The notes under the pieces: generated by a model | Databases searched by the model: none | The model's input: the letters and a program-made list of their open reading frames with translations, nothing else | Told to the model about the DNA's origin: nothing | In this document: positions 13,601 to 26,462 of the stretch, piece after piece | Numbering within the stretch: position 1 is the stretch's first letter | How the letters are laid out: each line of letters begins with the position of its first letter | Translations under genes and position numbers: made by a program | Assembly: GCA_013399115.1 (NCBI GenBank) | Contig: VXAA01006068.1 | Location: forward strand, 655,993-719,992 | DNA from: Anseranas semipalmata | Taxonomy: Eukaryota; Chordata; Aves; Anseriformes; Anseranatidae | Length of the DNA: 64,000 bases | Direction: 5' to 3'

Positions 13601-13989
13601 TTATTCTTTGCTCTCTCTTAATATGGCTGCCCGCGGTTACAGGACTGACAAGCAGGACTTCAGGAAGGTATCTAACTATTTAATGTACTATTTCCCTGCT
13701 CAGGCTGTCCAACCCGTTCTGAACAATTTCTAAGACATAGATTACCCAGTTTCCCTGAGATACACTAGCAGGCGCCCTCCAGTTACTCGGGAAGTTTTGT
13801 CTATCATCCCATACAAGCCTTCCTTGCTGCCAAAGATGATAGCTTCACCTGTCATCACTCTGACCTTTGAGAACAGCTCATTAGAGCACCCTTTTGCACA
13901 CAGACACACAGTTATCATGGTCCCTCTGGTCTTTTGCATACAAAACACACCCAAGTGCTTTAATTTTTTTCCTCAAAGGTTAAAAGCCA
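10631..13989. other. Intergenic, no gene seen
   Basis: Mixed composition. The part at 11,100-12,430 is AT-richer and free of obvious repeats. The part at 12,540-12,960 is GC-rich with overlapping frames. None is recognisable. Confidence 0.55.
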
Positions 13990-14600
13990 CTTGTTCTTGT
14001 TCTCTTCTGGACTTGTCCAGAATTGTCCACATCTTCCTTAAAGTGTGGTCCAGACACAGTGCCAGGCTCAGCACTGCTTGGTGGTGGGCAATAATCACCT
14101 CTCTTCTCATGCAAACACTGCTGCTGTTAACATCTTCCAGGGTGATCCTTGTTTTTTATCAGTATCACTATTTATTTTAACAGTATCACTATTTGATTCA
14201 TATTCTGTCTGGAGCGCAACTGTAATCTGCAGATTATTAACTCCAGAATTGCTGCTTATCCGGGTATATTTCATTTCATTTGTGCTTATTTACTCCCCTC
14301 CTGAATGCAGTACTTTCCACTTTTTTTTTTTTTTTTCACAGCAGTTTATCTCACTGATTCCTGACCTTCCCTCCCATTTATCAAAAACATTTTTGAATTC
14401 TAATCAGTCCTCCCAGCCTGCAACCCTGGTGAGCTGACACATTCATTGGTTTTATAAACGTAGCCTCTAATCCCTTGTTAATAGCATTAATGACAATATT
14501 TACCAGCAACAGACGTGAGAGACTCCTGCAGAACTCCTTCCTCTCCTCCAGGTTTGACAACCTGTTGGTATTTTCTATTCACTCCTGCTCACAGAAAGCA
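13990..14600 (-). mobile_element. Ancient CR1/L3-like LINE fragment (ORF2 antisense)
   Basis: The plus strand resembles the antisense of an old amniote CR1-type ORF2. It shows CCAGAATTGTCCACATCTTC, a later TTGATTCATATTCTGTCTGG and TGCAGTACTTTCCAC, then TTTTTGAATTCTAATCAGTCC and a TAATAGCATTAATGACAATAT segment. The order of these blocks matches the family as I remember it. All frames are ruined. A RepeatMasker hit to CR1/L3 would confirm this. Confidence 0.5.
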
Positions 14601-15939
14601 ATCAGTCAAGGCTGTGTTCTCGCTTCCATACTTTTGGGGTTTTTTTTGCCAGTGGAAGTATTTAATGACACGGTGAGGGGATTATTTCCTCCATTATTCT
14701 CTGCAGAGAAGTTCCCCAGCCTGCAGTACTTCTGTGCTCACAGAAACCAGCCAATTCGCTTCCCAGCGCCTTCCCTTTCTGCAGTGATTGCATCCTGATG
14801 GCCCACTCAGTTGAAGACACAGCCTTCATTGCTAATCACTTTGCACATGCAGTCAATTGCTTTGATTTCATGATCAGCCCAAGGAAAATTGAACCACGTA
14901 TAACAGCCTGTGGCAAGGGGATGCACATGTCCACCCTGTTATTATGACAATCATGTTCTTCTCGAGGCTGGGTAGGATTTTTGCTCCCTAGGGAACAGAC
15001 CAATACAGACATGATGAAATTACTCAGTGCATGGCCACAGCCGGTGGTGGCTTGAGAAGGCTGACCTGCCACCTGGGGAATACATAGTGATGGCACCAGG
15101 CTGCATATGCACCAGGCAGGTATCTCACAGCATTTGTACGCCTCCTGTGGCATGGAACATCTATAAGAACGCTCAGTTGGTTCAAGGCCTTTGATCTATT
15201 TGCAAAATAAATTCATCAGATAAGAACACCAATGATGAAATTTAATATTGTCTAGTGTTTGGCGGTGAGCACATTCTCAGAAATATAGTAGCCTATGCCC
15301 TCTGTGTAGACAGCCAACTTGAAAATAGCAGTCTCCCACAGTCAGCTAAGGCAAGGCACACACTCCAATAGCAATGAGCATCAATGCAAAATGCTGGCTT
15401 GAAATAAACCTGAAATCATGCCATATCAAAGTAGTGGCAAAGAAACGATAATCTGTCATGGAGTGATGGAAGAAAGATTGTATTATTGCCATAAAGCATT
15501 TTGGAAGAAAGGAAGAGCATACTTCATGTGAGAAATGTGAGCAGTATGAAGCAACAGCCTAACAATCTAAATGGTCATGGTCAGTCCTTCCTGAAAATAC
15601 TTCTGCCATGCTTACATCCACCCGCGCTCCCCCATCAGTAGGGCATGTTGTGATCTCACGCTGACGCTTGCTGTGGAAGCTTACTGTGATCCTCCAAAAG
15701 AGTTACAGGCAACCTCTGCCACTCGAACCTCCCCTGACCATTTGCCTAGCTTGTTCTAACAGCCCTCTCTGACTGTTTCAAATCCATCCACATCTTATCT
15801 GAAGTCTCAAAACTGGACCTGGTACACTAACTGAGGCTTTATTGTTTTGAGAGCAGTGAAGGATAATTCCAGGTGGCCTATATTCAGAACTTCCCACCAC
15901 ATCTCCTGCCCAGTGTCTGTTCTGCAATCCGCTATGGCC
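14601..15939. other. Intergenic, no gene seen
   Basis: No coding signal or known repeat is visible. It may include further decayed CR1-like sequence next to the ancient fragment on its left. Confidence 0.5.
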
Positions 15940-16480
15940 TGCGGTGGTTTAGCCCGGCAGGCAGCACAGCACCACACAGCCGCTTGCTCACCCCCCCCAA
16001 GGGAGATGGGGCAGAGAACCGAAAAAAGGTAAAAGTGTGAGAACTCTTGGTTGAGATGAAGGCATTTTAATAGAAAGGGAAAAGAAAAATAAAACAAGGA
16101 TTAAAAAAAACAAGTGATGCTCACTGCAGTTGCTCACCGGCAGCCAACTGATGCCCAGCCAGTCCCTGAGCAACAGCAGCTCCCAGGCCAGCTCCCCAGT
16201 TTATTGCTCAGCATGACGCCACATGGTATGGGACATCCCTTTGGCCAGTTTGGGCCAGCTGTCCTGGTTCTGTCCCCTCCCAGCTCCTTGTGCACCCCCA
16301 GCCTCCTCGCTGGCAGGGCAGCACGAGAAGCTGAAAAGTCCTTGGCTCTGTGTAAGCACTGCTCTGCAACAACTCAAACATCAGTGTGTTATCAGCATTA
16401 TTCTCATCCTAAATCCAAACCACAGCACCATACCAGCCACTAGGAAGAAAATTAACTCTATCCCAGCCAAAACCAGGACA
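15940..16480 (-). mobile_element. Solo LTR of an avian endogenous retrovirus (same family as 52,860-53,426)
   Basis: Read on the minus strand, it begins TGTCCTGGTTTTGGCTGGGA and ends in a AAACCACCGCA-type terminus. In between it carries the same ordered blocks as the copy at 52.9 kb: GAGAATAATGCTGATAACAC, AAGGACTTTTCAGCTTCTCG, CAGGACAGCTG, and GGTGAGCAACTGCAGTGAGC. Length is 541 bases. The terminal TG and CA are kept on only one side, and I see no clean target-site duplication, so the ends have decayed. No internal retroviral region adjoins it. Confidence 0.88.
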
Positions 16481-16589
16481 AACCTCAGATGCTTCTCTGC
16501 AGAATTGTTGCATAGCCAGAAAGTATTGCAATTGGGTGTTACTTAAGTACTCTCGCCTATCTGCACTCATTGAATTTTCTCCTCTTGCA

Positions 16590-17700
16590 GGTATTTTTTC
16601 TAATTCATAAACCTAATTTTGAGTTTTAAGCCTGTATTTGAAAGTGTTTGAATTATCTCCAGTTGATATAACCTGCTAATTTAATAAAAATCTTCTACAT
16701 ATTGCATCATCAATGGCAATGACCAAATAGTACCAAAAGCAAGACAGGTCCCTATAGAACATCAGTTGAAACATTTTTCCTGTTTGATGATGAAAGACTG
16801 CTAGCATTTTTCTGAACACAGTCTAACCAATTTTGTAGTATTTCACCGTACTTTAAATGAGGTCGTTATCTCCTGCTTTGCCTTTAAAATGTAATTTTAA
16901 AGCTTTAATAAAATCATATGGCAGCTGTTTCTCTCCTTCATTCTGAAGCTTATTATATTACTTTTCAAGGCAATTGTTTCAAAAGTATGCATTTTTAACA
17001 CATTTGTATTGGTAGCTGTAAACCTAGGTCTAGATAACTTTTCCTTTTTTTTTTTTTTNNNNNNNNNNNNNNNNNNTTTTGGAATTGACCATTTTATTCA
17101 ATGATTATTCCTCTTCTATGAAGAATGAAGGAAACAGACATCTAGCAGTTCACTTTTCTCTAGATTTACTATCTGGTTGTTCTTTTTCTTAAATAACAGA
17201 CCTAGCTTTCCTTCCCTTTCTAGCATGGGATTTACTAGCCTTTATGCACTTACTTTGTGCTTCACTGTCCCGACTTTTTTTTACACTTGTCTGTTCTAAT
17301 CTTTTACATTTATCCATTACAACATATTCTCCTTTTCTATTCCTTTTGATGTTTCTGTTTGAAAAACTTCTGATACAGTCATAATAGCCTCTTACTATGC
17401 TCCCTGATTTCCCGATGTATTGGCATAATTTGTCATTTGTGTCCTTTTATTAGTTCTCAAAGATGATAATCATTTATCATTCTGATTGTTTCAGCCATTT
17501 TTTGAATTATTTTGGAATGAATTTCATCTGACCCTATTTAGCTGAGAACTTCCAGCTTTTCAAAATGTGTCTTTTCAGAGAATACCTGTTCCCAGAATTC
17601 TTTTTCTCTCTTTCAAATATTTCCCTGGGGACCACACTTAACAAACATTTTTGTGTATAGAAGCAAGCTGATTTGAAGTCCACAAAAATTCTATGGTTTA
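16590..17700 (-). mobile_element. Second ancient CR1/L3-like LINE fragment, crossed by a gap
   Basis: Blocks such as CATCATCAATGGCAATGACC, a TTTCAAAAGTATGC stretch and TGGAATGAATTTCATCTGAC resemble the antisense of old CR1-type ORF2, further 5' in the element than the 14 kb copy and partly overlapping it. Therefore it appears to be a separate copy in the same direction. Divergence is high and the limits are approximate. An 18-base assembly gap lies inside it. Confidence 0.4.
17059..17076. other. Assembly gap, 18 N
   Basis: The gap follows a long T-run, which probably caused it. Confidence 0.99.
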
Positions 17701-19547
17701 GGCTGCCACTTTTCCCTGCAATTACAAAATTCTATTTTTGTAACCAAGATCAAACTAATTTCTCCTTCCAGATTAGCAAAGGATTCCACACTAGTCTGAA
17801 TCAAACCTAAAAGTCACTCTCAAATTATACCCTCCATGAGACAGAACCCTTCTTAATCTGTAGAACATTTGTACAGTTTGCACCCTGCCATGCACTTCCT
17901 GCATTTACTGCAAAGAAAACATCTGTTCAAGATGGATACCAAAGGAAGTGCACTCTCCTCAAGGCTGAGAGTTTCCCTTTCAGGGCAACTCATTTTGTCA
18001 CCTAACATCTTATTTTACCTTTCTTAAATATAAATACTCTCTGCTACTCTTCAGTCATAGCATTATCAAGCTTTGGTAGCATGCTTGTGATTTCATGTGA
18101 CAGCATTTTGCAATTTTTGTAATTCTCATACATGCCATTGGGTTTAACATTCAACATCCAAAATTCCTCTCTCATTTGTTTCTTTTCAATCTCATAGAGC
18201 TTCCTAACTGGACGCAGTACAGAATGAGGTAGAGAATGTCTTCGCTAACATTAGCCTCTTGCACATACTCTATATTGTCTTGTTCAGTCTTTGTGACAAA
18301 GGTCCATGTGTCCTTTTCTAGGTCTTTAATAGCTACATTTTTATATATAGAATAAGAGGACTATTAATTATGAAATGCTATCTACAATAGCATGATAAAA
18401 TTTACAACCCAAAATGGGCAGTGTTACCTTGATCTGCTGCCTGACCAGGACAGCTTGTTGCTTTAAGCCCTGCTGGATATAGCAGAACCAGATGCAACTC
18501 TCTGGTCAGAGAAAAGTTACACTCCAAAACTGGAAATCCCGTTGGAGAGTACGGCAGCTAGCATTTCTTGGGAAAGAACAGGAGTTTTATGTCTCATTAT
18601 TCTTCAGAATAAAGCCAGAAGTAAACATGGCTGCATAAGATACTTTGGAGAAATTAAAGTCATGACCATTGACTTTCATCTTTGTTACTGGCATGACTGA
18701 GGCTACCATGTGAGCCTACATGATGGTCTTATACACATTACAGAATTAAGATGCTGAACATACAGGCAATGTCACCAGTCTGGAAAAAGTTTCCTTTTCC
18801 CACTAGAATACTTAGTCCTCTGAGTACAACTTTTGCTTTCAATTGATTATGTTAAATTTACACTCCAATACCAAACAGAAGGAAAAATGGCAGTGTAGAA
18901 TAGGATAGGCTGTTACTTGGGCTGGATAGAAAAAATAATTGTAATTAATTATTAAATTATTAATTTAATTGTTGTTAATTAAATTGTTTAAATAATACCT
19001 ATCTTTAAAAGCTTCTCACTTGTTAATTTTGAGACTGATTTTTGCATTAATAAAAGGTGTTGATTAAATGAGCTAATAAACTTACTCTTACTTTTTTTTT
19101 TTTCTAACAGTCTGAAATAAATAAATACTAGATAAAAGGTGAAGAAATGAAAACTTGGAAGAATTGGAAACTGATTAACAGAAGTTGGTAATTTTGGCTT
19201 TAGAATGAAAACTTGCTAAATGCATGGGCTCCTGTGAACTAATACAAATGTCAGCATAAAGATTCATCTAACAGAATGAAGCAACAGAAATACAGTATTA
19301 ATTCAGTTATTTCTAAAGTGCCAACAATGTAAGTATGAAAAATAAATGCAGAAGATGGAAGGAGAACACCACCACCACTCAGTAGATTTAAACTTATTCT
19401 TTATGATGCACTTTCATCAAAATTTGTAATTGTAGGGTATCAAATTTCATTCATGCAACATCAATCCACTAAGAAATACATATTTTGGTGAGAAAATTAA
19501 AGTCCATATTCATGTAAAAACTGTTTTGAAATAAAAATAAGACAATA
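17701..19547. other. AT-rich intergenic sequence downstream of CPNE8
   Basis: No gene is seen. The part at 18,935-18,995 is built from TTAAT/ATTAA words and is partly self-complementary. Confidence 0.55.
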
Positions 19548-21150
19548 TTTATTTTTACAAAAAAAACTTTTTTTTTTCCCTTACTAACAGAATAATTATC
19601 TGGAAAAAGGAATTTCCTGCATGAGATAGCTAAGGAATTTAAATATATTTAAAAATGGAAGATTCTGCATTTACATAGTTATATGCCATTAATATCGAAG
19701 ATATGCTTTCTGGAAAAAAAACTTTTCATGCTTAAAAAACGCACCTTAGTTTCATACTGTACATTACCACATACAGTAGTAAGAAACAGAAGTAGTAAAC
19801 AAGTTATATGCAAAGAAAAAAAGTTACATTACAAGACAGTTACAATTGTGACACAAAAAAATAAAAATGTTCCATTTTAACAGTATTTGAAGGCAATTCA
19901 CAATCATTTCAGGAGTTTTGTGAAATTTAAGGCCATTAGTTCTAAATAAAATATATCTGACACAAACTCACAAAACTGTGTATTTTGTAAAAACTGTACA
20001 TGCAAAATCATTTCATAATTATATATGAACAGGCATATAATAAAATTTTTGGGTAGTTCAGTACACAAAATTGTGCACAAAGCAACATGGTTGTGCAATT
20101 TTTAAACCAGTTAATTAACATTATCATTCATGCATCCTGAATGGAAATGTGATTAAATGACAATATAAACCCAAATATTAAGAGCCAGCATCCCTTTGAA
20201 TGGGCAATCTAGACAAAAAAGTTGTAATTTTAAATTAAGTTTAAAATGATCCATTATAAAACATCTGCTGTAATCACTCCAAAAGACTTTTCTGATGCAA
20301 AATCTCCACTGCTTTAAGGAATGCATGATAAGACTTAATGAGCTCAGTGAGTCAACTATAATACTCAAAGTTCTGATTTGAGGTAATTTTCTTTAATTAC
20401 TTATAGCAAGTAACTCTTCTAATTTGCTTCAGTAACTAGTTTAAAAAACTGTAAACTTAGATAAACTTAGAAATTGGAGAATCTCTGAAAAAATACACAT
20501 ACCTCCCCCTTGAAGTTTGGAGTTAGTCATAAGTCATATGCAATTATGATATTCACATTTTAGGAGCTTATTCTCAGACTGTAGAATGAATAGATTGCTG
20601 AGCACTGATTGAAGCAATTCAGGTATTGAAAAACGTGTATATATTTGTCCTCTTTTTAACTTTCATTTGTATTTGTCTGGACAAACATTCAAAGAGATAT
20701 TGCTTCTCTTGTGATCTTGTGACAAACTATTGCAAGCTAGAAGACATGTGAATCAATATTCCAAACTTTTATTCTTAAGAATAGTTATAAAAGTACTGAA
20801 ATTTAAAAATAGTAGCATGTAAACATTGATACAGAGGAACAGCATTCCTATACATTTATGTACACACAGTATTCAGAGAGGACATATCTTCTGAGTTGAA
20901 ATCCTGCCTTGTGCTTTCCCCTCGAATAAATAGATCAAAAAAGCAGGGTTTCTTGTCCAAAAAGAAAAAGAAAAAAAAAGAACTCAGAGAGAACATCAAC
21001 ATTTTGATCTTAGCATTTAAATGCTTTTAAGTTGCTCATGCAACCTTATGAAGAATTTTGGTACGTGAAGAGAATTTTTCTAGCTCCAAAAAGCTACTGC
21101 TGCATCCAAAGACTCTTGACTTGTGAAAAATGCTAAGCACTTCGGAGCAC
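19548..21150 (-). other. CPNE8: Probable CPNE8 3' untranslated region
   Basis: This AT-rich stretch follows the stop codon and holds no repeat that I recognise. Read on the minus strand, there is an AATAAA at 20,773-20,768 (about 380 bases after the stop) and another at 19,553-19,548 (about 1.6 kb after the stop), the latter followed by a T-rich sequence. Either could be the polyadenylation signal, giving a short and a long 3' end. The choice is inference. Transcript ends would settle it. Confidence 0.4.
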
Positions 21151-21339
21151 TCAAATCTGAGTCTGTAACACATGAATAGGAGGTGTATAGGGTGGTGGTG
21201 CAGGTGATGGCTTTATTCCTCTGACTCTCATGTAGGACAGAAACTGCTCTGGGATCTCAGCTAAAACATCCTTAGCAAGTCTTGCCATGCTTAACACGTG
21301 GTTTCCACTTCTGTCAATGTAATCCCGGAATGGCACAAA
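21151..21339 (-). CDS. CPNE8: CPNE8 last coding exon with stop codon
   Basis: The 189-base exon encodes 62 residues and a TGA stop at 21,151-21,153. It starts [20 protein letters not shown], continues through [12 protein letters not shown], and ends with a proline-rich tail and HVLQTQI. FVPFR and DVLAEIP-Q mark the end of the copine domain. The proline-rich tail is what separates copine paralogues, and it is the main basis for choosing CPNE8 here. The acceptor is TTTTGTAG. Confidence 0.95.
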   Translation of the reverse strand, partial: FVPFRDYIDRSGNHVLSMARLAKDVLAEIPEQFLSYMRVRGIKPSPAPPPYTPPIHVLQTQI

Positions 21340-23299
21340 CTACAAAACAAAAGAGAGGTTCACACAGGTTATTATGCAGACACAGAAGACATCTTACAAC
21401 ACAAATATAAGAAAGTTTGATCTAGGGAGTTAAGGTACTATACTACCTTACAGATATACTATAGTATATACTATATATACTATATACATAATATACTACC
21501 TTACAGATTTTATATACACATATACATATATTTATTTTGTATTTTATATATACACATTATATCTCAATTTTAAAAATCTACTTTCTAATAGAAACAGTAT
21601 CAAGCTTTCTCTTGGGTGAAGCTCTTCATACTCTTAAACCATGGCTAGCTCAGATTACCAGTTACATGCTTTATTGACAAATTTGGCTTCTCTCTCAACC
21701 CTTTTCACACAAGAGAGTAATTCTGTCCAACAAAGCTATTCTTAGCTTTCATGTTCTGTTCATGGTGCTCTGCTACCACGTTGCCTCTGCTCTGGCAATT
21801 TCTGGACAGAATTTTTGCCATCTGAAGTGAACAAAACAGAAAGGATGACTTTATATTCTTAATCATTTTTCACTATACTTCACAGGACTATGAACCAACT
21901 AAACACTTTTTACCTGATACTAACAAATGCATTAAGGCTCCATCTCAGGATTGCAGCTGGGTGACTTTTCAAAATTGTGATTCAATGTCCAAAGCTATAT
22001 CTGGTACTATATGCTAGGCTATGCCGGAATTCAAACCATAATAGTACCTTTTTTTCCCCTCATGAAACAAAGAAGACTTAATTGTTAACTTTTCTGATAT
22101 AATACTCCAGGATAAAACTAGAACTGATCAAGAAGCCAAACCCAGAGATGTCTCATCTCTTGGCTGAACTCTAAAATTAGCAGTCTCTTTTCCCCATTAT
22201 CCTAACTTGAAAATTTTTGTCTTTTTGGATGTGCATCGACCAAGACTTTATATTACATTTCATTTTTCTAAAAGTATTAAAGCTTTCAAGATTTAGGGGA
22301 CCACTGAATTACAGTGAGAGTTCAGCTTACACTGCATTTCTGAGAGTTTTCCAAGAAAGACAGAAAGAAACAAAAGAAATCTGCTTAATATATTAAATAA
22401 ATAAAGCAACTCTTGGAAAAAAAAAATGAAGATGACATTTCAGCAATAAAGAACTTAATTAAATCATTTTTACATCAGCTCTGGAAAGCACTTCTCACCC
22501 TGGACTTATGAAATTAGATGAAGTTTATTGCTACCATCCTGCTATGATTTTTTGCAATGAACTTCTTTATTTTCAGTGGAGTCAATATTAAAAAAAATGC
22601 TTAAAGATGGCAGGATATGAAAACATAGCTTGTTCATCAGAAGTAAAATAGCTGAAAATTAAAAATTGTTCTGAATAGACAGTATCACTATAGATTCTGT
22701 AGGGATTCATGGAACCAATGGCACATGCAGAATGATGCAGGTGCATGCAACTTGCATATATCTTATTTTCAAAATCCACCACAAAAACCAGAAGAGAAAA
22801 GAACAGGGTAACAAGGGAAGATCCATAAAAGGACTGGGGTACTATTAAGTTTAGTGATGCTCACCTAAAAAGTTAAGCCAGCTCTGGGATGCAAAATAAC
22901 AACCATGTTGGGAATGGAGATACCCCACAGAATTTAGGAATCAAATGTTCCATTCAGATGAAATTTGGGAATTTGAAGGTTGGGTTTTGACCTGAGGCAT
23001 AGATAGCATCAGCAATAACTTTCCTACACTTAATCTCAAGCTTTGGAATCTGTCCAGTAGTGTCCCTATCAAGGTATCAATCTCCTACAAAAACATGTTT
23101 AGAATTCAAGTAAGAGTTGACTCTTTGCTTAACTCCATGGATGAGATCTCAAATTGTCAGATAAACAGCTTCAATCCTCAGTACTTAAGCTATGCTGAGT
23201 TAAACTGAAACCTGCAACCAAATTAAGTATAAGCAACAACTGATTAGAGCATTTCCCCAGGAAGCAGTATATCTGCAGTTCCTTAGAAGATGATGACTC

Positions 23300-23386
23300 A
23301 GTCACAGAATTGTTGAAAGTGACCTCTTGAGATTATTTAGTCCAACCCCACTGCTAAAGCAGGGCCAGCTAGAGCAAGCTGCCATA
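23300..23386 (-). mobile_element. CR1 LINE 3' end fragment, worn
   Basis: Read on the minus strand, the copy ends in the CR1 pattern: a GGGTTGGACTAAAT-like word, a worn AGGTC-type word, then CAATTCTGTGAC. It is more diverged than the copies at 30.7 and 59.3 kb. Confidence 0.8.
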
Positions 23387-24237
23387 GTCAAAAAGCCTAC
23401 AAGAGTAGTCAGCAAGACCATTCAACCAGAGTAGTCTTTATTCTAGATAGGAGCATCCTTTGCCTCTTCACCGTATTGTGACCCAGAACGCATCAGGCAT
23501 ACGGGTAGGAGAACAGCGGGCAAAAAGGAACCTGATTTTAGGGTACTAAGCCAGGAAGCAAGGCATCCACAGTTTATTCAGTTTTAATGTTTATTCAGTG
23601 ACTCTTCAACATAAGAAACTAGCAGATACTGTGACATTTTCTAGTACTGACTACTTCGTTTCACAAATAAAAAAGCACCAGCAGTTTCCAGAAGCCAGCA
23701 TAGTACTGCCCAGTTTCAACAGCTTGTTCCTTCTTAAACTCCATCAACTTACTGTTAAGAATACATCCAACTGTCCCCAGAAGCACGAAGTTAGAAGAAT
23801 AACAAAAAAAAGGAAACACCTCTGTAGCCTGTAGGTTTACATACTCAGCTGTGAAAAGATAAGCTTAGTGTCCATTTCCCTTTCATATGGTTATTCCTTT
23901 TCTAATGCAATGGCAGTCTTATGTAAAAAGCATATGCAGTCTGATTTAAAAAACAAAATGTGTCCCATTCCAAGAGATCACCTTACCTACAGACATGAAA
24001 ACTCAGACTACAGTTCTGCAGCAAAGACAGGCTATTTCAACAGTGAAGTTGTTGAAATGCAATTATACAATACAGATGGACTGAATTAGTTCTCCCTCCC
24101 CTCTCCTTATGCTATATAGGTATCAGAAGAGTTGGAGGAACTATGGACAGATAAACATATGCACAGATACACAAGGACAGATGGCAAGGACAGCAAGGCC
24201 TAGAGCTACCATGCAGAACAAGCAGAGGTGGTAGAGG

Positions 24238-24312
24238 AATAGAATGAAAGAAAAATAATGAATGAAAAGAATGAAAGAAAATAGAATGAAAGAAAAAGGG
24301 AAACAGAAAGAA
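24238..24312. repeat. Purine-rich imperfect repeat (AGAATGAAAGAAAA units)
   Basis: The unit AGAATGAAAGAAAA occurs at least three times with small changes, forming an all-purine-rich tract of about 75 bases. Confidence 0.85.
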
Positions 24313-26388
24313 TGCAAAATGCTTTGCCTTTAGCTTGAGAGTTTAATTTAAAATTTTAATATACAAAATTTTCAAGGGAAACAATAGGTACATTACCATG
24401 AGTAAAACTTCTTAAATAGAAAGAGAATAACAAAGGACCAGAAATTAAATAAATTGAGGAAGAATTGGTAGACATATAATTCAGAGTCCCTACAATACCT
24501 ATGGTTATTAACAAGGGAAAAACAAAGATCATGTCTTTCCGTGGACTGCAGTCAGTAGTAAATATAATCGATACAGTGAGTCACTTACAGCAGGCAAATT
24601 TTTCCATTCCTAATTTAATTATTTCACAACAATACTCTGTTAAAATTAACAGCCAATTTTACTAGCTAATTTTAACTAACCTAAAACACAAAAAAGATTA
24701 TCTTTTTATATTTGAGTAGCTAATTTTATAAAAGCAAGTCAGTTTTATGCTACCATATATAAAATAAAGGTCATGCTAAACTTAAAGAGCTTGACATTAT
24801 CTCTTTTTATTTATGTAGCTAGCCTATAATGTATTTGTTATTACTTAGACAGAAAAAGTGCAAAATGCTATTGCCTTCAGCTAATTCAGTATGGCTTGGG
24901 GCAAAGCTCTGATTGAAATACATTCATAGTAAATACATGTTTTATTACATTTCTGATATGCAATGAATTCTACGGAAATGCAAAAAGGTATTCATTGAAT
25001 TTTTTTTATCCCAGCAGAAATTAGAATATTTCTGATGCATAACATTTTCACTAATCTTTTTTATAATATTTGAAGAAGTCTATCCGTTTATGCTCATTGA
25101 ATGTAAAAACAGCAACTTTTGGAGCTGCTGTTGTTTGGAGAAATGATGTATAATTACCTTGCATATATTTAAAGCACACAGTGCAATGCTTGTCAGAGGT
25201 ATCTGAATTAGCTTTAAAAATTCTGTCATGGCACATGGCTTTGCAGAAATACTAGTCTGGGATCCAGAAGCACTTCCAGTTCCGGAGGCAGCTTGTTTAT
25301 AGCTGACTTACGCCAGATACCTTAGACAGATACCATTCTTTCTACAGTCACCAGCTTGATTTATTTTTTGAGTAGTTTACTGCTTTTCGAATGTCAACTT
25401 CTTTAATACTTGTTTTAGCAAGCAGGGACTAGTATGCCGAGCTATCAAATGTCTTTCTCTGTGTTTGGTTTCCCTTTAGTATCCCATGAAAATAAAAAAT
25501 GAGTATCTGGTTTCTGATGCAATTTTATTTGATCAAGAAAACAATTATGAAATTAAGTCTGTCCAGGGCTGTATGTAATCAGGAGGCAAAAAAGGGTGCC
25601 TGGAGCATGGATGAAATACATGTTTTGGACAACCTGTGGACTTCTAGAAATCCGCTGCTCTTGGGCAGAAAGGGGATTATGGTGGATATGTGCATACAAA
25701 GCTACCACACCACCCTGCAAATGGCTGATTAGGTGTGAAAGACAACTTCAGGGCTGACTGAATGGTAGTAAAGAGCAGGAACAGAACCAGAGGGCTTTGG
25801 CAGAGAAGTGAAGGAGCCTGTGGAATGCAGATGAGAATAGCACTTTTAAGGCTTTGTTCAGTCCCCTAAGCACAGATATCTGCTATCATCTGAGGTACCT
25901 TAAAGCATGAGACATCTGAATGGTCATATGTGGCAGACAGGACACAGGAACTGGGAGACACTTGTGGTCTTCTGCACTGGCAGTTAGAGGCAAGGGAAGA
26001 TACCCTAGGCATCTCAAATGCACTTGTTAGAGGTCTAGGTACTGCTGATTTCCACAAAAGTTGCAGTTTTTCTTTATGGAATTATAGTGAGATTGCAGTA
26101 CCTGGAATACAGAGGCAACTAACTCTTCTCCCATGTCTGTATAACCCTAAGACTTTATCTCAGTGTGCTGCCAGTTAGGGATCATTTTCTATTGAACACG
26201 TATCCAATATTCTGTGTTATATAAAGGCTTATAGGTATCACAAAGAGTTTCTTAGCTTGTTATAAACATCCCAAGATAAAGTATGTCAGTGCTAAGGTAA
26301 AATGAAAGGTGGGAATATAGATAGAACAAGAATTCAAAACAAAAAGGATCAGTAAAATACAATTATTAGTGCAATTTTTTTCTCCCAC

Positions 26389-26462
26389 CTGCACAATGTC
26401 TCTTTCTGCAAACTTTCCTCTTGAAGAAATCCTGACTACATCACCATCCAGTTCTTCCATAG
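26389..26462 (-). CDS. CPNE8: CPNE8 coding exon: MEELDGD segment
   Basis: This 74-base exon completes the split alanine codon and encodes 24 residues, [20 protein letters not shown] followed by DIVQ. Its ATG is internal to the protein and is not a start codon. The acceptor is TTTTTTAAG and the donor is GTGGGA, a slightly weaker donor than the others. It ends in phase 0. Confidence 0.95.

Larger units (their letters stand above)
21340..26388 (-). other. Last CPNE8 intron, 5 kb
   Basis: It contains an AT-rich, partly palindromic stretch of TATA/ATAT words (about 21,440-21,560), a worn CR1 3' end (23,300-23,386) and a purine-rich GAAA/ATGAAAGAA tract (24,238-24,312). Confidence 0.8.
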
